A stretch of 64,000 bases of DNA. Origin: Streptomyces sp. Sge12 (lineage in GTDB: Bacteria > Actinomycetota > Actinomycetes > Streptomycetales > Streptomycetaceae). Numbering within the stretch: the stretch's first letter is position 1; each line of letters starts with the position of its first letter. A program made the translations under genes and the position numbers. This document shows positions 17,198 to 24,985 of the stretch, in pieces. Below the pieces are notes generated by a model. The model saw only the letters and a list, made by a program, of their open reading frames with translations, made no database searches and was not told the DNA's origin. The DNA is taken from positions 5,864,501-5,928,500 of the forward strand of contig NZ_CP020555.1 in assembly GCF_002080455.1 (NCBI RefSeq), read 5' to 3'.

Positions 17198-17226
17198 TTG
17201 AGTGAAATGCCTACCGTCTCTATAAC
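17198..17226 (+). promoter_or_regulatory. Chaplin gene promoter
   Basis: TTGAGT (17198-17203), 17 nt, then TATAAC (17221-17226). It predicts a 5' leader of about 67 nt ahead of ATG 17300. Confidence 0.6.
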
Positions 17227-17299
17227 CCGAATGGGGTCAGAGCGTTGTTTCCGGTGCGGGGACATTGCCCGCGAACTTCTCCGGAAGGCAGGAAAACTG

Positions 17300-18007
17300 A
17301 TGCGTCACAGTCGTCGGAATGGCTTGATCGCGGCGGTGGTTGCGGGAGGCGGACTGGCGGTCGCGGGTGTGGGCGGGTTCGCCCATGCCGATGCGGACGC
17401 GGGTGGCCGGGCCGAGCGCTCGCCGGGGCTGCTGTCCGGAAACCTCGTACAACTGCCGGTCAACATCCCGGTGAACGCGTGTGGGAACACCGTCAGCGTG
17501 GTCGGCGTGCTCAACTCGGCCGCCGGGAACCGCTGTAGCAACGAGGCGCCGAAGGGCGGCAGCGGACATTCCGGTACGAGGGCCGCAGATACGGCGAAAC
17601 CGAGCAGCGGGAACGGCGGAGGGGCGAGCGCCGAGGGAAGCGGAAAGGATTCACCGGGAGTGCTGTCCGGCAACGGGCTCCAGCTTCCGATCGACCTCCC
17701 GCTGAACGTCAGCGGCAACTCGGTGAACGTGGTCGGCGTCGGCAACCCCTCGCTCGGCAACACGTCCGTCAACGGCGAGGAGCCCACCGGCGGCAAGCCC
17801 GTCCAGCCGCCCGTCGTGGAACAGCCGGTGACCCCGGTCGTCCCGGCCGTACCGACCGCGCCCGTCACACGGGTCACCCCGCCCGAGGCCCCGCAGCACG
17901 AGGCCCTCGCCCACACCGGGTCCGACGGCCTCGGCTACCTGCTGCCGAGCGGTGGTGCGCTCCTGCTGGGCGGGGTCCTCCTGTACCGCCGCTTCCGCCT
18001 CAACTGA
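17300..18007 (+). CDS. Long chaplin with sortase signal
   Basis: The protein has 235 aa, starting at ATG 17300. After a signal peptide (to about residue 34) come two chaplin domains. The first (about 41-82) has the usual two cysteines (C61, C79). In the second (about 118-160) both positions are serine (S138, S156). A Pro/Val-rich linker leads to the sortase motif LAHTG (203-207), a membrane helix and a basic end. Long chaplins are attached to the wall by sortase, coat aerial hyphae and help them leave the aqueous layer. A terminator follows at 18045. Confidence 0.92.
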   Translation: MRHSRRNGLIAAVVAGGGLAVAGVGGFAHADADAGGRAERSPGLLSGNLVQLPVNIPVNACGNTVSVVGVLNSAAGNRCSNEAPKGGSGHSGTRAADTAKPSSGNGGGASAEGSGKDSPGVLSGNGLQLPIDLPLNVSGNSVNVVGVGNPSLGNTSVNGEEPTGGKPVQPPVVEQPVTPVVPAVPTAPVTRVTPPEAPQHEALAHTGSDGLGYLLPSGGALLLGGVLLYRRFRLN

Positions 18008-18044
18008 GGACGTAGGACGCACGCCGCATGCGACAGCACAATCG

Positions 18045-18091
18045 CGGCCCACACGGCTCGTCCCGACGGACGAGGGGCAGAGTGTGGGCCG
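18045..18091. terminator. Nested hairpin between chaplin and pseudoprotease genes
   Basis: CGGCCCACAC (18045-18054) pairs with GTGTGGGCCG (18082-18091). Inside it CTCGTC (18057-18062) pairs with GACGAG (18069-18074). It lies between convergent genes, so it can stop transcription from both sides. Confidence 0.75.
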
Positions 18092-18146
18092 GGGTGGCGA
18101 GGTGGCGGGGTCGCCGGAACGGACGGAGCGGCTGTGCTCCCTTGCC

Positions 18147-19211
18147 CTACCGGTCTGCCAGCACCACGTCGGCGGTCCACTCGTCGCCGAACGCGTGGCC
18201 ACTGTCCCTGCCGACTCCTGAATGGACCCCTTGGACGCTCAGCGCGGCGCCGGGTTCCACGGGGTCGAGGACGTCGCACAACTCGGGGAACGAGGACACG
18301 GCCTCCCCGTTCACCGTGGTGATCACGTAGCCCTGCTGGACCTTGGCCTTCTGGGCCGCGGAGTCGTTGCGGACGTCGAGAACGAAGAGGCCGTCGGTTC
18401 CCTCGTCCTGAAGGCGCTTCTGAGCCTTCTGGATTGAGGCCTTGTCGATCCCGGCGAGCGAGGACCACGCGACGACGTCTCGATCCGACACGGCGCCGAG
18501 CCACCATCCGGGATCGTTCTTCATCGATCCGGCAGCGAGAGCGGGAAGCTCGGACTGGGCCTGATTACTGCTGATGGCCTCCGCCGCAATGCGTTCTTCC
18601 CCCGTCGACTTGTCCGTCACCGTTTGCCCCGTGTTGATGCCGACCACTTCGCCGTCCTTGTTCAGGACGGGCCCTCCGAGGAGCCCGCTCTTCATCTGGA
18701 CGGAATGGTGGATCAAGGAGGGGTAGTCGGGGCTCGACAGGTGCGCGACGTCGCCCACGGGCTCGTACGCCGCACCGGACACCGAGACCGTCTTCGCCGC
18801 GGGGTCGCCCGCGTCCGGGTAGCCGAGGGAGACGACGACGTCACCGTTGAACAGCAGATCGCTGTCCCCGAACGGCAAGCTCTTCACGCCCGCCGGCGGT
18901 GGTTGGACTTTGAGGACCGCCAGATCCTGACAGAGGTCGCTTCCCAGCAATTGGGCGGTCACCGGAGGCTTGCCCTCCGCGATCACTTCAAGGCCGCTGT
19001 TTCCCGCAATGGTGGACGCGGTGGTGGCGATCAGACCGCCGCCGGCGTCATAGACGAATCCGCTACCGGCGCCGGTGTTGTTCGTCACCTGCACGACAGC
19101 AGCCTCGGCCTGCTCCCGGTTGCCCGGAGGGGGCTCGTCCGCCATCGCTCCCGTGGCCCCGCACATCGACATCAGAAGGGCCGACGCGAAGAGGTTGACA
19201 TGGACCCTCAC
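18147..19211 (-). CDS. HtrA-like trypsin-fold pseudoprotease with PDZ domain
   Basis: The protein has 354 aa with a signal peptide ending near GAMADE. GTG 19211 is preceded by GGGAGG. The fold follows HtrA/DegP: GSGFVYDAGGGLIATT, then DLAVLKV, FGDSDLL, LGYPDAG, LGGPVLNKDGEVVGINTG. The triad is broken: TNNHV is TTAST here (His to S66), D96 is kept, and GNSGGP is GLLGGP (Ser to L178). A PDZ domain (about 274-330; YVITTVNGEAVSSF) remains. It should bind but not cut peptides outside the membrane. Codon use looks less GC-biased than its neighbours, which hints at transfer. Confidence 0.75.
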   Translation of the reverse strand: MRVHVNLFASALLMSMCGATGAMADEPPPGNREQAEAAVVQVTNNTGAGSGFVYDAGGGLIATTASTIAGNSGLEVIAEGKPPVTAQLLGSDLCQDLAVLKVQPPPAGVKSLPFGDSDLLFNGDVVVSLGYPDAGDPAAKTVSVSGAAYEPVGDVAHLSSPDYPSLIHHSVQMKSGLLGGPVLNKDGEVVGINTGQTVTDKSTGEERIAAEAISSNQAQSELPALAAGSMKNDPGWWLGAVSDRDVVAWSSLAGIDKASIQKAQKRLQDEGTDGLFVLDVRNDSAAQKAKVQQGYVITTVNGEAVSSFPELCDVLDPVEPGAALSVQGVHSGVGRDSGHAFGDEWTADVVLADR

Positions 19212-19297
19212 CGAGGACCTCCCTCTGGACAGGTGGTCGTACTCGTGTGGCAGATCTCCTTCGGGCGTCGGCGCAACCGCCGACCGCCTCTCTCTTC

Positions 19298-19326
19298 ACC
19301 GTAGCTCCGCGGCCCCCGGGTGTCCT
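19298..19326 (-). promoter_or_regulatory. Candidate promoter of the pseudoprotease gene
   Basis: On the complement, AGGACA, 17 nt, then TACGGT. A perfect GTCGGCG/CGCCGAC hairpin (19267-19284) lies in the predicted leader before the ribosome binding site. The -35 match is only partial. Confidence 0.35.
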
Positions 19327-19365
19327 GGCGACGGCTCATCCGCCCCTCGGGGGACCGGCACTGAC

Positions 19366-20064
19366 CTAGGAGTTCTCGTCCCTGGGCCGCGTGCGCCAGC
19401 CGTCCAGGATCGCGTCGATCTGCGGGGCCAGCCGGGCGCGGGCCGCGAACCGGGGGACCCCCGCCATCAGCAGGGCGTCGTACTCGGTGTCGGTGTGCCG
19501 CACCGCCGCGCGCACCGCGACCGAGACCGCAGGCTCGTCCAGGGCGCGGCCGGCCGCGGTACGGCCCACCCGGCCGCTGCCGCGCACCGACGCATGGGTG
19601 GCGATCGCCACCGCCCGGTCGGCCGGACAGCCGGGGAACAGCCGCACGATCTCCGCGGCGAACGCCGCCGTGAACCGGACGTCCTCGGCCGCCCGGCGCC
19701 GCCGGTCACGCTCCCGGCGCCGCGCCCGGGCCTCGGAGTCCGCGAGGCAGGCGCGCTCCGCGCCGGCCAGGGCGGCTTCCTCGACGAGCAGCCCCAGCCG
19801 CTCGTACCGGTGGCGGCGCTTGTTGAAGCGGACGACCACGGCGCAGAGCGAACTGCCCTCGCGGGAACGGCGGGTGAGCGCCGTGTCCCCCCGCGGCAGA
19901 TACACGAGATGGCCGAGATCCGTACAGTCCAGGCAGCGCGGGACACCGGACTCGCGGACGAGGTGCCGGAGCGGGCCCTGCCGGCAGTCGGCGCAGTGGA
20001 TCTGCTTGAACGACTCAAAAACCACCAGGCTCATGATGGTGTGATACCGCTGTATGACCCTCAT
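19366..20064 (-). CDS. DUF2293-type protein with zinc-ribbon N-terminus
   Basis: The protein has 232 aa from ATG 20064 (ATG 20034 is an alternative; neither has a strong Shine-Dalgarno sequence). The N-terminus has two CxxC pairs (HCADC and RCLDC) that look like a zinc ribbon, followed by LGHLVYLPRGDTALTRR, an Arg-rich helix, and a C-terminal domain with FPGCPADRAVAIATHAS, SGRVGRTAAGRALDE and DTEYDALLM. This arrangement matches actinobacterial DUF2293 proteins as I remember them. The conserved basic stretches suggest nucleic-acid binding, which is inference. Confidence 0.6.
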   Translation of the reverse strand: MRVIQRYHTIMSLVVFESFKQIHCADCRQGPLRHLVRESGVPRCLDCTDLGHLVYLPRGDTALTRRSREGSSLCAVVVRFNKRRHRYERLGLLVEEAALAGAERACLADSEARARRRERDRRRRAAEDVRFTAAFAAEIVRLFPGCPADRAVAIATHASVRGSGRVGRTAAGRALDEPAVSVAVRAAVRHTDTEYDALLMAGVPRFAARARLAPQIDAILDGWRTRPRDENS

Positions 20065-20173
20065 ATCACCTGGTGGAGAAGGCATGTTGATGTTTCGCCG
20101 ACTGTTTCTGGATGCCGCGTGGCCCTTTTACCGTGGGGCGGTGGGCCATGAACGGCCCCGCCGAGGAGGACAC

Positions 20174-20557
20174 ATGGGTGGGCGGCAGACGATGACGGCA
20201 CGGACGGGCGGGACGTGTGTCGCCACGCTCCCGACTGGCCGGGAGATAGTCATACCGCCGGGCGGCTGCACCGGCTGGCACTTCCACCGCGTCAGACTCG
20301 ACGCGGTGGTCCTGTCCGGCACCCTGACCCGGGTCCTGCACGACCGCACCGTCGAGGTGCACACGGCCGGGACCACCTTCGTCGAAGCGGCGGGCATCGG
20401 GCACATCCACCTGGGCCACAACCTCGGCACCGAGCCGGTGGTGCTCCACGTGACCCCCGCGCTCCCGGCGGGGACACCCTTCTCCATACCCACCCCGCCA
20501 CCGGCCGGGATCACTCCGGCGGACTGCGGGCACCACAGCCCGCGGCACATCCCCTGA
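20174..20557 (+). CDS. Small cupin-domain protein
   Basis: The protein has 127 aa from ATG 20174, behind GAGGAGGA. The cupin metal motifs are visible: GGCTGWHFHRVRLDAVVLSG gives His ligands of motif 1, and HTAGTTFVEAAGIGHIHLGHN gives those of motif 2. It is probably a metal-binding beta-barrel enzyme or sensor of unknown substrate. A weak TACCGT box (20129-20134) lies upstream. Confidence 0.75.
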   Translation: MGGRQTMTARTGGTCVATLPTGREIVIPPGGCTGWHFHRVRLDAVVLSGTLTRVLHDRTVEVHTAGTTFVEAAGIGHIHLGHNLGTEPVVLHVTPALPAGTPFSIPTPPPAGITPADCGHHSPRHIP

Positions 20558-20589
20558 ACCCGGACGGGCAGGCCCGCCGCCAGGCAGCC

Positions 20590-22035
20590 TCACACCAGTC
20601 GGCGTATCTCCCCGCGGACCCGGTAGAAGCCGCCCGAGGCCGCATGCAGCCCGTCCACCACGTACCGGGCGCCCGCCTCCCGTATCCCGCGCGGGAACTG
20701 CACGTTCCACGAGGGCTCGAAGCCGCCGGAGACCACCTGGACCCGCATCCGGCCGCCCTGCTGGACGCACTCGACCACCACGCCGCCCGCCGGGGCCGCC
20801 GCCATGGACACCGTGGCCACCGCCGAGGCCGACGCGGCCGGGGTGAACACCGGCAGCGCCGCCGCCGACTTCACGTCCATCGGCGCCGGCACCGAGCCCT
20901 GCTGGGCCGCCGCGATCGCCTGCTCGGTCGCATCCACGCACACCAGCGACCCGTCCGTGGTGACCAGGTACAGCCGCTCGTCCAGGTACTGCATGGACAG
21001 CGCCGACCCGCCGCCCGTCCCCAGCTTCCACAGCCGCCGGCCGTCGGCGTCGAAGCAGTAGACCGAGGAGGACGAGTCGCCGGCGAAGACGTGCCGGCCG
21101 TCGGGCGAGGTCGCGCAGGAGTACACCGCCGCATCGCACGCGTAGGAGGCCTCCACAGCCCCCGTCGCCTTCGACAGCCGCTGCACGGTGTTGCGGACCG
21201 TGCCCGCATACACCGCGTGGTCCTCCTGCCAGCCGAACAGCACCCCGCCGGGGGTCTTCGTGTGCCACAACTGCCCGCTGCCGTCAGCCGCGTAGGCCGT
21301 CACACCGCCGCTGTGCCCGTGGAAGACCGCCCGCTCGTCCGCCCGCACCATCCACGCGCCGCTGCCGGCGGACTTCCGCGACCACTGGTGCTCGTCCTCG
21401 TGGTCGATGACGGTCAGGCCGCCGCCCGCGTCGGAGACGTTCAGCACGCCCTCGTGGATGTCGAGCCAGTAGATGTCCACGTCCGCCGCGATCGCGTAGG
21501 CCCCGAAGGGAACCTTCGACGACAGGTCGTACACCGTGCCGTCGTCACAGCCCGCGTATATCCAGAACTCATCCGCCACCAGGCACTTCACCCCGTCCGG
21601 CAGCGAATAGCGGGCCAGCACCTCACCACCGTGGCTCAGCGTGTACACGTCGCCCGCCTGGTTGCCGACCCAGCAGCGGTCCTCGTCCACGTGGATGCCG
21701 AACGCCGACGAGCCCGTACGGAAACGCCACAGCACCGGAGCCACCGCACGCGCCGTCGACGGGGCCGAGGCCACCTGGCGGCGCGTCACCGAACGGGCCG
21801 CGCGCTGCCCCTGCACGGCCGGCGCGTATCCCTTGCGCACCTTCTCGCCGATCTTCTTCGCGGCGGCCGCCCGGGCCTTCTCCGCACTCGGGAACGAGGA
21901 GCTCTGCAACTGGCCGTCCGCGCCGATGCGCCCGTACCGCACGGACACGACCGTGCCGTCGACGGTCACCTCGTAGAACTTGTGCGCCCCGCCGTCGTCC
22001 TGCGACAGCTCCAGATACGTCGTCTCCCGAGCCAT
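20590..22035 (-). CDS. WGR-domain beta-propeller protein
   Basis: The protein has 481 aa. Residues 1-75 form a WGR domain (VRYGRIGADGQLQ, then KARAAAAKKIGEKVRKGY), a nucleic-acid-binding module also found in PARP proteins and near bacterial repair genes. Residues of about 100-390 form a PQQ/WD-like beta-propeller whose blades carry motifs such as VYAGTVRNTVQRLSKATGAV and VFAGDSSSSVYCFDADGRR. A C-terminal domain follows. There is no signal peptide. ATG 22035 has GGGGAGAGG upstream. Its promoter matches the DNA-damage consensus exactly, so I infer a damage-inducible sensor or scaffold; the exact role is unknown. Confidence 0.8.
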   Translation of the reverse strand: MARETTYLELSQDDGGAHKFYEVTVDGTVVSVRYGRIGADGQLQSSSFPSAEKARAAAAKKIGEKVRKGYAPAVQGQRAARSVTRRQVASAPSTARAVAPVLWRFRTGSSAFGIHVDEDRCWVGNQAGDVYTLSHGGEVLARYSLPDGVKCLVADEFWIYAGCDDGTVYDLSSKVPFGAYAIAADVDIYWLDIHEGVLNVSDAGGGLTVIDHEDEHQWSRKSAGSGAWMVRADERAVFHGHSGGVTAYAADGSGQLWHTKTPGGVLFGWQEDHAVYAGTVRNTVQRLSKATGAVEASYACDAAVYSCATSPDGRHVFAGDSSSSVYCFDADGRRLWKLGTGGGSALSMQYLDERLYLVTTDGSLVCVDATEQAIAAAQQGSVPAPMDVKSAAALPVFTPAASASAVATVSMAAAPAGGVVVECVQQGGRMRVQVVSGGFEPSWNVQFPRGIREAGARYVVDGLHAASGGFYRVRGEIRRLV

Positions 22036-22098
22036 GACAAACCTCTCCCCAAAGGCAGGGCCGCCGGCTTCCTTCCGGCCGGCGATCCCTCGTGAAAA

Positions 22099-22121
22099 AC
22101 GCTAAGGCCCACCACTGACAA
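22099..22121 (-). promoter_or_regulatory. PafBC/RecA-NDp damage promoter of the WGR gene
   Basis: On the complement, TTGTCAGTG (22121-22113), 8 nt, then TAGCGT (22104-22099). It is a perfect match to TTGTCRGTG-N8-TANNNT. The leader would be about 57 nt. The divergent gene at 22129 begins only 8 nt beyond the motif. Confidence 0.75.
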
Positions 22122-22128
22122 TGGGCCG

Positions 22129-22776
22129 GTGCAGTGGGAAGCGATCACATGGCAGCGGATGGCCGAGCGGCTCGCCGGTCACCTCGACAACCCCGACCAT
22201 GCCCCTGAGCAGGGCAGTTGGCAGCGGGTGGGCATTGACGGAGCCCCCGCCGCCGAGACGGGCGTGCTCGCCGGTCGACTCGCCGACGCGCTGCGCCTGC
22301 GCGGGCGGCCGTCCCTGGTGGTGCCGGCCGACGGTTTCCTGCGACCGGCTTCCCTGCGCTTCGAGTTCGGCCGCGAGGACGTGGACTCCTACCTCGGCGG
22401 CTGGTACGACACGGCGGCGCTCTGGCGGGAGGTGTTCGGCCCCACCGACCCCGGCGGCACCGGGCGGGTGCTGCCGGACCTCTGGGACCCGGTGACCGAC
22501 CGGGCGACCCGCAGCCCCTACGTCGAACTCCCGCCCGGCGGCGTGCTCCTCGTGCACGGCCCGCTGCTGCTGGGGCACTGGTTCCCCTTCGACCTGAGCG
22601 TCCACATCCGGCTGTCCGCGGGAGCCCTGGCCCGACGCACCGAGGAGTCGGCGCGCTGGACGCTCCCCGCCTTCGCGCGCTACGAGGCCGACACCGACCC
22701 GGCGTCGGCCGCCGACGTGGTGGTCCGGGCCGACGACCCCCGCCACCCCGCCTGGACGGGCATCGGCGCCGGCTGA
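22129..22776 (+). CDS. Uridine-kinase-like protein with degenerate P-loop
   Basis: The protein has 215 aa from GTG 22129, with no Shine-Dalgarno sequence. The overall layout follows bacterial uridine-kinase-like proteins: GIDGAPAAETGVLAGRLADA at the P-loop, VVPADGFLRPAS, a DSYLGGWYDTAAL region, and LLVHGPLLLGHWF. The P-loop GxxxxGK[ST] reads GAPAAET here, so the phosphate-binding lysine is missing. It probably does not phosphorylate nucleosides in the usual way. I recall similar degenerate copies in other streptomycetes, so this may be a family trait. Confidence 0.65.
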   Translation: MQWEAITWQRMAERLAGHLDNPDHAPEQGSWQRVGIDGAPAAETGVLAGRLADALRLRGRPSLVVPADGFLRPASLRFEFGREDVDSYLGGWYDTAALWREVFGPTDPGGTGRVLPDLWDPVTDRATRSPYVELPPGGVLLVHGPLLLGHWFPFDLSVHIRLSAGALARRTEESARWTLPAFARYEADTDPASAADVVVRADDPRHPAWTGIGAG

Positions 22777-22899
22777 CCCGGCCGCGGTCCGGTCCCGCTG
22801 CGCGGAACCCCGCCCCGGCGCCCTCCCGCGGTCCTCAGGGCGCCGCCCGGCCCCGCGCCTCAATCGCCGGCGCAGCTGGGGTCGGGCGCTGCTCGGGCC
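22777..22899. other. Intergenic stretch with a partial palindromic repeat
   Basis: No gene is seen. Bases 22851-22881 (CCCCGCGCCTCAATCGCCGG and the following CGCAGCTGGGG) match the left arm of the Streptomyces repeat at 46091-46179; the right arm is absent, perhaps lost when the adjacent element at 22900 inserted. Confidence 0.45.
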
Positions 22900-23065
22900 T
22901 AGGCCGTCTCTTCCGGATCTTGCCGGGCCCGCGACGCCCAGCACCGCACCCGGCCGCGTTGTCGGGACGACCGAGTACGTCCAGTACACGGGCGCCCCTC
23001 CGCCTTGCCGTGCACGGCACCGGACACCGCGGGCTCGGCCGGCAAGATCCGAAAGAGACGGCCTA
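22900..23065. mobile_element. MITE-like element, 25-bp terminal inverted repeats, TA duplication
   Basis: GGCCGTCTCTTCCGGATCTT-GCCGG (22902-22926) is repeated inverted at 23039-23063 with a single mismatch. Both ends are flanked by TA (22900-22901 and 23064-23065), the target duplication of IS630/mariner-like and IS427-type (IS5) elements. The 112-bp core has no useful reading frame. It is therefore best read as a non-autonomous element. It sits exactly at the TAG stop of psuK. Confidence 0.7.
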
Positions 23066-23962
23066 CGGGCGGCCGCCCACCCGGGTCACCGCCAGGGCCG
23101 CCGCCCGGCACCCGGCGCGGGCCGCCTCCGCCGGGTCCGCGCCCTCCAGCCGGGCCGCGAGGAAGCCCCCGGTGAACGCGTCCCCGGCGCCCGTGGTGTC
23201 CACCGCCTCGGCCGGCTCCGCCTCCACCTCGGCGGTGATCCGGCCGTGCTCGGCGATCAGTGCCCCGGCCGCGCCCCGGGTCACCACCACCAGCGGGACG
23301 CGCCGGCTGAGCGCCGCCGCCGCCCGCGCCACCCCCGCCGGCTCCGGCAGCCCGGCCAGCAGCCGGGCCTCGTCCTCGTTCGGCAGCAGGACGCCCGCCC
23401 CCGCCACGGAGTCCAGGAAACGCTGCGGCCCCAGGGCGGCCAGGAACCCGGCCGAGGCGGGATCCACGCTCACCGGCACCCCCCGGGTCCGGGCCGCCCG
23501 TAGCGCGACCATGGCCAGCTCCCGGCTGCTGTCGGCGAAGAACAGATAACCGGACAGGTGGAGATGGGCCGCCCCGTCCAGCAGGGAGGGGGCCCAGTCG
23601 GCCGGGCACAGCCGCAGCGAGGCCCCGCTGTCCGTGAGGAACGTCCGCTCCGCGTCCTTGCCGACCAGCGCGACCACCGTCCCGGTGGGCTCCTGCGAGT
23701 CGATCACCAGGCGCGGCCGCACCCCCGCGTCCACCAGCGCCCGCTCGTGCCAGCGCGCCGATTCGACGCCCACCCGCGCCAGGAGGCGTACCTCCGCGGT
23801 CCCCGTACGGGCCGCCCAGCAGGCGGCGTTGGCCCCGGCGCCGCCCGGCAGGGTCCGGATGCGGGCCGTCGTGTCGGTGGCCGGGGCCAGTGGTTCCGGA
23901 TGTATGGCCACCACGTCCGTCACCACGTCCCCGACGACGAGCAACGCCCCCGGGCCGGTCAT
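23063..23962 (-). CDS. psuK: PfkB-family kinase, probably pseudouridine kinase
   Basis: The protein has 299 aa. PfkB signatures are LPGGAGANAACWAARTG near the N-terminus and DTTGAGDAFTGGFLAARLEG near the C-terminus, with the catalytic Asp in GAGD. Its ATG overlaps the psuG stop (ATGA). Pairing with psuG indicates phosphorylation of pseudouridine to the 5'-phosphate, which PsuG then splits. The stop codon is formed at the junction with the MITE-like element: TA of the duplication plus the first G of the terminal repeat, and the pre-insertion sequence would also have read TAG. Confidence 0.8.
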   Translation of the reverse strand: MTGPGALLVVGDVVTDVVAIHPEPLAPATDTTARIRTLPGGAGANAACWAARTGTAEVRLLARVGVESARWHERALVDAGVRPRLVIDSQEPTGTVVALVGKDAERTFLTDSGASLRLCPADWAPSLLDGAAHLHLSGYLFFADSSRELAMVALRAARTRGVPVSVDPASAGFLAALGPQRFLDSVAGAGVLLPNEDEARLLAGLPEPAGVARAAAALSRRVPLVVVTRGAAGALIAEHGRITAEVEAEPAEAVDTTGAGDAFTGGFLAARLEGADPAEAARAGCRAAALAVTRVGGRP

Positions 23963-24903
23963 GCGCGCGCCGCCCAGGCCCCCGCGATCCGGGCCCCGAG
24001 CCGCACGTTGCCGCGTACCGCGGCCAGGTTCGCCTCCAGCGAGGCCCCGTCCGTCGCCCGTACCAGGAACCCCAACAGGAACGGCGTCACCGCCTGCCCC
24101 GTGATCCCGCGCTCGCGGCACTCGGCGAGCCCCTCCGCGAGGACCCGGTCGTGCAGCTCCGGATCCAGCTGGTCCTCCCGCGCCACCGGATTGGCCACCA
24201 GCAGCGCCGACTCCGGTCCGCCCAGCGCGTCCTGAGCGGCCATCACCGCCGCGACCTCCTCGGGGCGGTGCACGGTCCAGTCCACCGGCTCGCCGGAGTC
24301 GGCCAGGTAGAAGCCGGGGAAGCGGTCGGTCCCGTAGCCGAGCACCCCCACCCCCAGCGTCTCCAGCCGCTGCAGCGTGCCCGGCACGTCCAGGATCGAC
24401 TTCACCCCGGCGCACACCACGGTGATCCGCGTCCGCGCCAGCAGCGACAGGTCCGCCGACTCGTCCTGCGTCCGGGCCCACTCCCGGTGCACCCCGCCCA
24501 GCCCGCCCGTGGCGAAGACCCGCAGGCCCGCCCGGGCGGCGAGGAAGGCCGTCGCGGACACCGTCGTCGCCCCCGTGGCCCCGGCCGCCAGTGCGGGCGC
24601 CAGGTCCCGGTGGCCGAGCTTGCGCACGCCGTCCCCCGCCGCGATCCGCTCCAGCTGCTCCTTGTCCAGGCCCGCGTACGGCACCCCGTCCAGGACCGCG
24701 ACCGTCGCCGGAACCGCTCCCTCCGCTCGGACCAGGGCCTCCAGTTCGAGGCCCACCGCCAGGTTGCGGGGCCGGGGCAGACCGTGCGCGATGATCGTCG
24801 ACTCCAGGGCCACCACGGGCTTCCCCCGGGCGAGTGCCTCGCGCACCTCCGCCGACAGGACCGGTCCACCGGACAGGGACGCATCTGCTCTGTGCTGTGA
24901 CAT
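23959..24903 (-). CDS. psuG: Pseudouridine-5'-phosphate glycosidase
   Basis: The enzyme (314 aa) splits pseudouridine 5'-phosphate to uracil and ribose 5-phosphate, salvaging modified-RNA breakdown products. Family motifs include VVALESTIIAHGLPRPRN (the glutamate and lysine region), KLGHRDL, ATGGLGGVHR, CAGVKSILDVPGTLQRLETL and VLGYGTDRFPGFY. ATG 24903 is preceded by GGATGGGGAC; ATG 24915 is an alternative start. It is the first gene of a two-gene operon with psuK and divergent from a methyltransferase gene. Confidence 0.92.
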   Translation of the reverse strand: MSQHRADASLSGGPVLSAEVREALARGKPVVALESTIIAHGLPRPRNLAVGLELEALVRAEGAVPATVAVLDGVPYAGLDKEQLERIAAGDGVRKLGHRDLAPALAAGATGATTVSATAFLAARAGLRVFATGGLGGVHREWARTQDESADLSLLARTRITVVCAGVKSILDVPGTLQRLETLGVGVLGYGTDRFPGFYLADSGEPVDWTVHRPEEVAAVMAAQDALGGPESALLVANPVAREDQLDPELHDRVLAEGLAECRERGITGQAVTPFLLGFLVRATDGASLEANLAAVRGNVRLGARIAGAWAARA

Positions 24904-24985
24904 GTCCCCATCCATGGCACGGGATTGACGCCTCCAAACGCTCTCCCGCCACACCCGTCCCAAGCTGTCCGAGTAGCGTGCCCCC

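Noticed and set aside
23862..23890. TGTCGGTG within psuK as a damage promoter
   Set aside because: No TANNNT follows at 8 nt, and it lies inside a coding region antisense to the gene.
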